Shown one piece after another: positions 7,421 through 12,704 of a DNA stretch of 23,170 nt (position 1 is the first letter of the stretch; every line of letters begins with the position of its first letter). The DNA lies in NCBI GenBank assembly GCA_016868955.1, contig VGFF01000019.1:1-23170 (forward strand). Reading direction: 5' to 3'. The notes beneath the pieces were generated by a model that did no database searches, was not told the origin of the DNA, and was given only the letters and a program-made list of their open reading frames with translations. The DNA comes from Armatimonadota bacterium. Lineage in GTDB: Bacteria; Sysuimicrobiota; Sysuimicrobiia; Sysuimicrobiales; VGFF01. The position numbers were made by a program, and so were the translations under genes.

Positions 7421-8689
7421 GTGTGCGCCATGCTCTTGGCGCCTGACATGGCTCGCCCCCTCGCCGGCCCGGCAGCCGTGCGCACGTCCATCGCCCCAGT
7501 CCCTCCTGCAGTCACCGCGTCGCCAAGCTTTCCTCGACTCGCATCCACGTTGCCCGCCGTCGAGGGGCCGATCCTTGGCGCGCTGCGGGCGCGGGGCTTG
7601 AGCGGCCGCGTCGCGCGGATCGCGGCTGATACGAACGGCCGTTTGACGATCGCCGCGCTGGTGATGACCTATCGCGGTGACGCGGCGAACCCTTCGCCGG
7701 CCCTGTTGTCGGCGGTTTGGTCGCGGGCGCGGGCGGCCTTCGAAGTCGTGCCAAACCTGGACGAATTGCACGTCATGGCGTTCCATCAAGGCGACGGGCC
7801 TTTCGACGCAACGCGCCGCGACGTCACGTTCTCCGCCGCGTTCTCGCGCGGCGCGTACCAGCGGCTTCTGCGGCGGGGTGAGGATGCGGCGCGGTTGCCC
7901 GAACTCGACCGCCTGTGGATCCATCCTTTGCTCGAGGCCGCCGCCGGCCGTACGCCGGGCCTGCAGACGATCGCCCGGCCGGCGCCGCAGGCGCACACGG
8001 GCCTGGAGTCGCGGCCGCGGTTCTCCGGCGACGCCGGTGAGCACGCGGCCGAACGAAGCCATCGCACCACGGGTCTGACCGGCGGCGGCGTTGTCGCGGG
8101 AAAAATCTATCGCGGCGACCCGAATGTTCGCCACCTGGCGCTGACGTTCGACGATGGGCCGTTGCCGATCTATACGACGCTTCTGTTGGACACGTTGCGC
8201 CAGCTCGGGATCCGGGCCACGTTCTTCCTCATCGGCCAGCGCGCACGGCAGTTTCCATACTTCGCGCGCGCCATCACCGACGCGGGACATGAAGTCGCGA
8301 ATCACACGCACCATCACGTGAATTTGACGCGGGTCTCGGAGCGCGCGGTCGAAGACGAGCTCGTCCGCGCGCAGGCGGCGATCGAGGAGGTGACGGGGAA
8401 GCGTCCCGTGTACTTTCGACCGCCGGACGGCGACTACGACAATACCGTGCTTCGGGTCGCCGCGCGCGTGGGTCTAACGACCGTGTTCTGGACGGATGAC
8501 CCCGCCGACTACGCGCTCATCGGACCGGCCCGATTGGAGGCGCGTCTTCTGGCGGCCATCTCCAACGGCGGCATCTTGTTGCTGCATCAGGGCGTGGAGG
8601 ATACGGTCCGCGTGCTTCCGGACGTGATGGGGATCCTTCGTCGCCGGGATTTTGCGATCGGAACGGTAACGGCGCTGATCAGCCGGTAG
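7421..8689 (+). CDS. Polysaccharide deacetylase (NodB domain), exported
   Basis: The C-terminal ~200 residues are a carbohydrate esterase 4 NodB domain that removes acetyl groups from peptidoglycan or polysaccharide amino sugars. Motifs, numbered from GTG 7421, are TFDDGP (Asp244/245), HTHHH (metal His295 and His299), FRPPDGDYD, TDDPADY and LLLHQG, where the usual Asp after LLH is Gln. The N-terminal half is variable. The start is problematic. A perfect SD (GGCGGAG, 7377-7383) precedes ATG 7391, but codon 3 there is TAA (7397-7399). The frame after it, reading RRFVPLLVCAMLLAP, looks like the rest of a signal peptide. GTG 7421 or ATG 7430 would cut this signal short. Either translation restarts or the gene is damaged. 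The 3' end overlaps the convergent stress-protein fragment by 11 bases. Confidence 0.82.
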   Translation: MCAMLLAPDMARPLAGPAAVRTSIAPVPPAVTASPSFPRLASTLPAVEGPILGALRARGLSGRVARIAADTNGRLTIAALVMTYRGDAANPSPALLSAVWSRARAAFEVVPNLDELHVMAFHQGDGPFDATRRDVTFSAAFSRGAYQRLLRRGEDAARLPELDRLWIHPLLEAAAGRTPGLQTIARPAPQAHTGLESRPRFSGDAGEHAAERSHRTTGLTGGGVVAGKIYRGDPNVRHLALTFDDGPLPIYTTLLLDTLRQLGIRATFFLIGQRARQFPYFARAITDAGHEVANHTHHHVNLTRVSERAVEDELVRAQAAIEEVTGKRPVYFRPPDGDYDNTVLRVAARVGLTTVFWTDDPADYALIGPARLEARLLAAISNGGILLLHQGVEDTVRVLPDVMGILRRRDFAIGTVTALISR

Positions 8690-8973
8690 GGGCGGCGTCG
8701 TCCGCCGTCTGCCGGACGACCATCACCGGTATCTGGCTGTGTCGCACGACGTGCTCGGCGACGCTGCCCAAGACCCAGCGTTTGAACCCGGACCGCCCGT
8801 GCGTTCCCATGACGATGAGGTCCGCCGCAATCTCGTCGGCGACGTCGAGGATGACCTGGCGCGGCGATCCCCGGCGCACGATCGTAGCCACCCACGGATG
8901 ACGTTCCCGGAGCGCGTCGACCTGATTGCGGGCCACCTGCTCTTGGCGATCGAGCACGCGTCGACCCAGCTCG
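8679..8973 (-). pseudogene. C-terminal part of a universal stress protein (UspA family)
   Basis: About 95 codons of Usp sequence: VRRGSPRQVILDVADEIAADLIVMGTHGRSG, then WVLGSVAEHVVR and IPVMVV. The ATP-binding pattern G-2x-G-9x-GS is present and exact. The family's N-terminal strand and nucleotide-binding Asp, roughly the first 50 residues, are missing. Upstream of about 8973 the minus-strand frame stays open to 9104 but reads only the antisense of a bactofilin-like gene. An 8-base direct repeat CCAGCTCG (8966-8973 and 8976-8983) marks the join. A hybrid protein from ATG 9104 could still be made, but its first ~40 residues are not Usp. Confidence 0.72.
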
Positions 8974-8976
8974 TGC

Positions 8977-9603
8977 CAGCTCGCCGGCCGGTTGTCGTAC
9001 CGTTCCGATGCCGTCGCCGACGTGCGTGAAGGCGCGCAGATCACCGGCGGCGTCGAGCGCACGTCGCGCGCCGAGGCCCCCTCCCGGGTCGGTGGTCCCA
9101 ACATGCGGCCGTTCGGCGGGTTTCACTTCTTCGAGACGGTCTGGCTGCTCGTCCTCGGTCTGCTTGCGATCGCCGTCGCGCATCGCGGCACGGAAGAGGT
9201 CGTTCAGCGCGTGTCGCGCCGATTCGGCGCCAGCTTCCTGATCGGTCTGGTCCTGGTGATGGTCGCACCCGTGGCGGCGTTGCTGCTGTTCGTGACGATC
9301 GTCGGCATTCCGTTGTCGATCACCGGGATCTTCGTGTTGCTCTTCACGCTCTATCTCGGCCAGGTTTTCGTCGCCGCGTGGTTGGGCGGGCAGATCGTGC
9401 GGCGCGTCGCGCCGGCGACGAACACGCCGTACGGCGAAATGGCCGTCGGCGTATTGGTGCTCGCGATCCTGTTCCTCATTCCAGGCCTCGGCTGGGTGCT
9501 GCGCGCGATCGCGGCGTTCGCCGGTTTCGGCGCGTTGTGGTGGGTAGTGTACCGCCGCGTGTTCCCAGCCGGCGCCGGTGGCGCGCCGGTTTCAACGGCC
9601 TAG
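8977..9603 (+). pseudogene. C-terminal part of a bactofilin-like membrane protein
   Basis: From about 8980 the plus strand reads LAGRLSYRSDAVADVREGA, then QITGGVERT. This looks like the last turn of the beta-helical repeats in polymer-forming (bactofilin-like) proteins and is followed by their usual membrane C-terminus. That part has four hydrophobic segments: FFETVWLLVLGLLAIAV, ASFLIGLVLVMVAPVAALLL, IVGIPLSITGIFVLLFTLYLG and GVLVLAILFLIPGLGWVLRAI. The signal peptide and earlier repeats are missing where the minus-strand Usp fragment begins. An internal ATG at 9103 (MRPFGG) could yield a 166-residue membrane protein, so residual expression is possible. The TAG at 9601-9603 overlaps the stop of the convergent DUF971 gene. 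Family assignment is from the layout and hydrophobic pattern. Confidence 0.65.
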
Positions 9604-9896
9604 CGGTGCTTGCGCAGCCGCTCGAACGTGTAGATCCCGGACCCGTGCCCGTCCGAGAACGAGAAGCGCAGCGCGTAGCTGCCGACGATCTCGGCGGATA
9701 GCAGACGGATGTCGTCCGAGACGTCCGCGGGATCGAGGAGCCGCCGGCCCGTCATCTCTTCGACGCACAACGCGCACGGGCACAACCGCCGTAGTTGCGG
9801 CGCCATGTAGGCGCTGTTGTGCCCGTCCGCCCACATGATCCGCAGCTCGCGGTCGGCAACCTTCTGGATCTGAACGGGTTGATACTCGGCGCTCAT
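9600..9896 (-). CDS. DUF971 (gamma-butyrobetaine hydroxylase-like N-terminal domain) protein
   Basis: 98 residues, a typical length for free-standing DUF971 proteins. Recognisable by LRIMWADGHN, LRRLCPCALCVEEMTGRRLL (a Cys-x-Cys-x-x-Cys metal-binding cluster), VGSYALRFSFSDGH and SGIYTFERLR. The domain binds zinc in eukaryotic BBOX/TMLHE enzymes. Bacterial stand-alone versions are often found next to Mrp and other Fe-S assembly genes, as here, and a role in Fe-S protein maturation is suspected. The gene starts 3 bases after the mrp stop, so the two are co-transcribed and probably coupled. Its stop overlaps the stop of the convergent bactofilin-like gene. Confidence 0.88.
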   Translation of the reverse strand: MSAEYQPVQIQKVADRELRIMWADGHNSAYMAPQLRRLCPCALCVEEMTGRRLLDPADVSDDIRLLSAEIVGSYALRFSFSDGHGSGIYTFERLRKHR

Positions 9897-9899
9897 CGA

Positions 9900-10988
9900 C
9901 TACCCGGAGACTTCGGTGATCTCGAGGGGCGGGCGCGCGTTGAAGTTGCGGATGCTCACCTGGGCGGCTAGCCGTTCGACGATTTCACGATACGCGCGCG
10001 CGGCCGGCACCTCGGGCTGGGCGACGATGATCGGGCGCCCCGCGTCCGCCGCCTCGCGGATCTCCTTGACGAGCGGGATCTCGCCGAGGAACGGGATGTT
10101 CAGCGCCTCACTGCGCTCGCGCGCTTGCCCGTGCCCGAAGATGTGATCGCGTTCGCCGCAGTGCGGGCAGACGTAGTAGCTCATGTTCTCGACGACGCCG
10201 AGGATGTGCGTGCGCATCTGCTCGAACATGCGCAGCGTCTTCATCGAGATCGTCAGGCCGACGTCCTGCGGCGTCGCGACGATCACGCCGCCCGTCACCG
10301 GCACGCTCTGCAGCAGCGTGATGTGGACGTCGCCCGTCCCCGGCGGCATGTCGACGATGAGGTAGTCCAGCTCGCCCCACTCTGTGTTGAACAGGCCCTG
10401 CTGCACGGCCTTGTGCGCCATCGGACCGCGCCAGATGAGCGGTTGATCGCCCTTGGCGAAGAAGCCCATCGACATGAACTTCACGCCGTCGCGCTCGTGC
10501 GGGATGATGCGCTCGCCCTGCACGGTCAGCGGCGCACTCGTGCCCATCATGATCGGAACGCTCGGCCCGTAGATGTCGGCGTCGAGCAACCCGACGCGGG
10601 CGCCGGCGAGCGCCAGCCCGGCGGCGAGGTTCGTCGCGACGGTGGACTTTCCGACACCGCCCTTGCCGCTGCCGACGGCGATGATGTTGCGAACGCCGGC
10701 GAGCGCCGTCTTGTCGAGTCCGGGGTGGGCGCGCACTTCCGCGGTCATCGTCACGCGCGCCTCGGTGACGCCAGGCATCGCGAGCAATAGACGCTTCGCT
10801 TCCGCGTGCATCTGATCCTTGACCGGGCACGCCGGCGTCGTCAGGTTGATATCGAGGTTGATACGGCCGCCCTGGATCTCGATGTTGCGGACGAAGCCGA
10901 GCTCGACGATGTCCTTCCGCAGATCGGGATCTTCGATTTGACTGAGGGTCTTGAGGACGTCTTGCTCGCTGATGCCGCGACGAAACAT
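9900..10988 (-). CDS. mrp: Mrp/NBP35-family Fe-S cluster carrier ATPase (ApbC)
   Basis: 362 residues, normal length. The N-terminal MIP18 (DUF59) domain (about 7-85) includes TTPACPVKDQM. It is followed by a MinD-like P-loop domain with deviant Walker A GKGGVGKST (108-116), DADIYGPS, DMPPGTGD, and the cluster-binding pair Cys274-Pro-His-Cys277. The protein binds and transfers 4Fe-4S clusters in the cytosol. ATG 10988 is chosen because GAGGTG (10994-10999) lies 5 bases upstream; a GTG at 11036 would add 16 unlikely residues. It is followed 3 bases after its stop by DUF971 and preceded by the NFU gene, from which a hairpin terminator separates it. With NFU it is a likely source of clusters for aconitase and other Fe-S proteins in this organism. 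Confidence 0.93.
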   Translation of the reverse strand: MFRRGISEQDVLKTLSQIEDPDLRKDIVELGFVRNIEIQGGRINLDINLTTPACPVKDQMHAEAKRLLLAMPGVTEARVTMTAEVRAHPGLDKTALAGVRNIIAVGSGKGGVGKSTVATNLAAGLALAGARVGLLDADIYGPSVPIMMGTSAPLTVQGERIIPHERDGVKFMSMGFFAKGDQPLIWRGPMAHKAVQQGLFNTEWGELDYLIVDMPPGTGDVHITLLQSVPVTGGVIVATPQDVGLTISMKTLRMFEQMRTHILGVVENMSYYVCPHCGERDHIFGHGQARERSEALNIPFLGEIPLVKEIREAADAGRPIIVAQPEVPAARAYREIVERLAAQVSIRNFNARPPLEITEVSG

Positions 10989-11051
10989 GCGTTCACCTCG
11001 ATGCCTGGTCGACGAGGTCCGGACGAGCCCGACCACGGCGCCTCACGGGCA

Positions 11052-11078
11052 ACGAAAAGCGCCGGATTGCCCGGCGCT
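11052..11078 (-). terminator. Rho-independent terminator after the NFU gene
   Basis: On the minus strand the stem AGCGCCGG / CCGGCGCT (8 pairs, plus-strand arms 11058-11065 and 11071-11078, 5-base loop) is followed by TTTTCGTT. It lies 34 bases beyond the NFU stop and 63 bases before the mrp start. It should end or weaken transcription from the NFU promoter, so mrp may have its own promoter or depend on read-through. Confidence 0.75.
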
Positions 11079-11111
11079 CTTCGACACGCTGGAACGGAAC
11101 GGAAGCGGCGA

Positions 11112-11369
11112 TCAGAAGGGGACCGCTTCGACGCCTTTCACTTCGGGAATGGAATCCTTCAGCATCCGCTCGATGCCGGCCTGCAGCGTCATCATCGAGT
11201 GCATGCAGCCGACGCAGGCGCCGGCGAGTCGCACCGACACGATGCCTTCCTGTACGTCGACGAGCTCGATGTCGCCGCCGTCCCCCTGCACCGCCGGGCG
11301 GATCTGGTCGAGCACCGCGTCGACCCGCGCGCGCAGGCTTTCCTGCTCGATGACCTGCTCGTTGATCAT
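11112..11369 (-). CDS. NifU C-terminal-domain (NFU) Fe-S scaffold protein
   Basis: 85 residues, a stand-alone NFU domain. It has VDAVLDQIRPAVQGDGGDIELVDV, then VSVRLAGACVGCMHSMMTLQAGIERML. The cluster-binding pair is Cys52-Val-Gly-Cys55. NFU proteins hold a 4Fe-4S cluster shared by two subunits and pass it to client enzymes. ATG 11369 is chosen because GGGAGG (11379-11384) is 9 bases upstream; the open frame extends 26 codons further but has no family sequence. A strong promoter lies about 110 bases upstream. Clients may include aconitase, encoded 1.3 kb away on the other strand. Confidence 0.9.
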   Translation of the reverse strand: MINEQVIEQESLRARVDAVLDQIRPAVQGDGGDIELVDVQEGIVSVRLAGACVGCMHSMMTLQAGIERMLKDSIPEVKGVEAVPF

Positions 11370-11480
11370 GTGACCTGGCCTCCCGCTTGATTGCTGTGCC
11401 GATCGCCGCGCCAACGCGCCCATTCTAGCGCAATGGCCAGGCGACAATTGTTGATCGGTTCAGTAAACAACCACGGTTTC

Positions 11481-11510
11481 AGTATAGGCGGCGCCGTTCT
11501 CGAGGGTCAA
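11481..11510 (-). promoter_or_regulatory. Sigma-70-type promoter for the NFU gene
   Basis: On the minus strand TTGACC (11505-11510) and TATACT (11481-11486) are separated by 18 bases, close to the housekeeping consensus and clearly the best such match I noticed. Transcription would start near 11475, giving a leader of about 105 bases before the NFU ATG. It lies just after the DASS/YfiT chimera stop, so the Fe-S genes do not depend on that broken gene. Confidence 0.65.
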
Positions 11511-11524
11511 CGCGGGAGACGCTC

Positions 11525-12112
11525 TCAGGCGCTGATGAGCGGCGGCCCCCACCCGTGCCGAGCGCGCACCCACAGGATCGCGGCCGTGTGATGCCGTCCG
11601 TGCCACACCTATTCGGCCAGCGACAGACCCAACGTCCGCGTTTCGCCCCGCTCGGGATGGTGGTACACGCGCGCGAACGCGGCGGCCTCGATCGACTCCA
11701 ACAGTCGGACCCAGCGCGCGTGCAGCGATTCGACGAGGGTCAGCGACAACTCGACGTCCGCCTCGCGCGCGTCCGCCAGCGCGGCGGCGAGACGATCGAT
11801 CAAGCCCGAGTTGACGACGCCCTGCGTCATCAAGTTCGCGGAGATGAGAAAGAAGACGACGTCCGTCTCGTACCCGGCGGCCGCCTTGTTGAACGGCGCG
11901 GCCACGCCCGACGCGGCTAGCAGGCCGATCGCGAGCACGGACGTGACGGAAAGCGGAAGGGCCCCGCTCGCCCACAGGACGATCGTGCAAAGCAGGATTC
12001 CGAGCGCGCCAGCGCCGCTGTGCGGCAACGCGTGGAGGCCGTCCGCCCAAGACAAACCGGCGAGCAACAGCAGCGCGGCGAACGCGAGCGGAAGGAGCGC
12101 GTGGCGGGGCAT
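11525..12112 (-). pseudogene. Chimera: DASS transporter N-terminus joined to YfiT/DinB-like C-terminus, with internal TAG
   Basis: The first ~110 codons from ATG 12112 look like the start of a DASS/SLC13 anion transporter: hydrophobic helices, GILLCTIVLWASGALPLSVTS, then TDVVFFLISANLM and SGLIDRLAAAL. From about residue 113 the text changes without a frame shift to the end of a YfiT-like DinB-superfamily protein: DAREADVELSLTLVESLHAR, WVRLLESI, YHHPERGETRTLGLSLAE. A TAG (11609-11611) falls where the family has an aromatic residue (Tyr codon to TAG is one change). After it the frame continues with WHGRHHTAAI, the family's metal-binding His motif, and ends at TGA 11525-11527. No SD precedes ATG 12112. 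Neither parent is complete, so neither activity is expected. Confidence 0.78.
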
Positions 12113-12263
12113 GGGTGAGTTTCACTTAAGCGCGGCAGACACGGATGCCTCTTCCGTCTCGCGCGGGCATTCTCGCCCCGATTCTCGGGCGATCGAAGAC
12201 GTCGCCTGTGATAGCATGGCCTCGGTACCCGCGCTCGCGCACGGCCGCGCCTGGAGGACCCCG

Positions 12264-12701
12264 GTGAACGCGACAGTAAGTTGGAAGGAAGGCTTGGTCG
12301 TCGAGGGCACGACACGACAGCCTCCGGCCACCCACGTCGTCATGCAAGGGCTGCCGCAGGATCGCGGTGAGACCGCGGGAGCGTGACCGGTCGAGCTCGT
12401 ACTGTTGTCGCTCGGCGGGTGCACGACCATGGACGTCGTCAGAATCCTGCGGAAGATGCGTCAGCCGTTCGAGGCGGTCGAGGTGATGACCGACGGCCGG
12501 CAACGCGACGAGCATCCGCGCAGCTTCACGTCGATCCACCTCGAATACGTCGTGCGCGGCGATGGCCTCGACGCTGCGCTCGTCGAAAAGGCCGTGTCTC
12601 TGAGCCAGGATCGGTATTGCCCGGTCAGCGCGACGCTGCGGCCGGGTGTCGCGCTCTCGTACAGCGTGCGCATCGAGCAAAGCGCGACCCAGAGGAGGTA
12701 G
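12264..12701 (+). pseudogene. OsmC/Ohr-family peroxide-handling protein interrupted by in-frame TGA
   Basis: 145 codons with the OsmC layout: an N-terminal beta strand region (VSWKEGLVVEG), GETAGA, then PVELVLLSLGGCTTMDVVRI (Cys53), FTSIHLEYVV, and YCPVSATLRP (Cys119). These are the two Cys that reduce organic hydroperoxides in this family. Codon 41 is TGA (12384-12386), in the turn just before ProValGluLeu where relatives have a small residue such as Ser. The frame is clean on both sides, and GTG 12264 has GGAGG 6 bases upstream. A Ser TCA codon becomes TGA by one change, so a nonsense mutation or sequence error is most likely. Selenocysteine is a less likely alternative. The stop lies within the aconitase SD, so the two genes share an operon. 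Confidence 0.72.
12390..12416 (+). other. Stem-loop just after the OsmC TGA
   Basis: GTCGAGC (12390-12396) pairs with GCTCGGC (12410-12416), seven pairs including one G-U, around a 13-base loop, starting 4 bases after the in-frame TGA. Position and size are loosely like a bacterial selenocysteine insertion element, but the loop begins closer to the TGA than usual. Hairpins of this strength are common in DNA this GC-rich. Role unproven. Confidence 0.25.
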
Positions 12702-12704
12702 AAG

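Noticed and set aside
7384..12386. Alternative genetic code (recoded TAA, TAG or TGA) to explain the in-frame stops
   Set aside because: The three interruptions use three different stop codons, and all three also end clearly intact genes in this window, so no single reassignment works.
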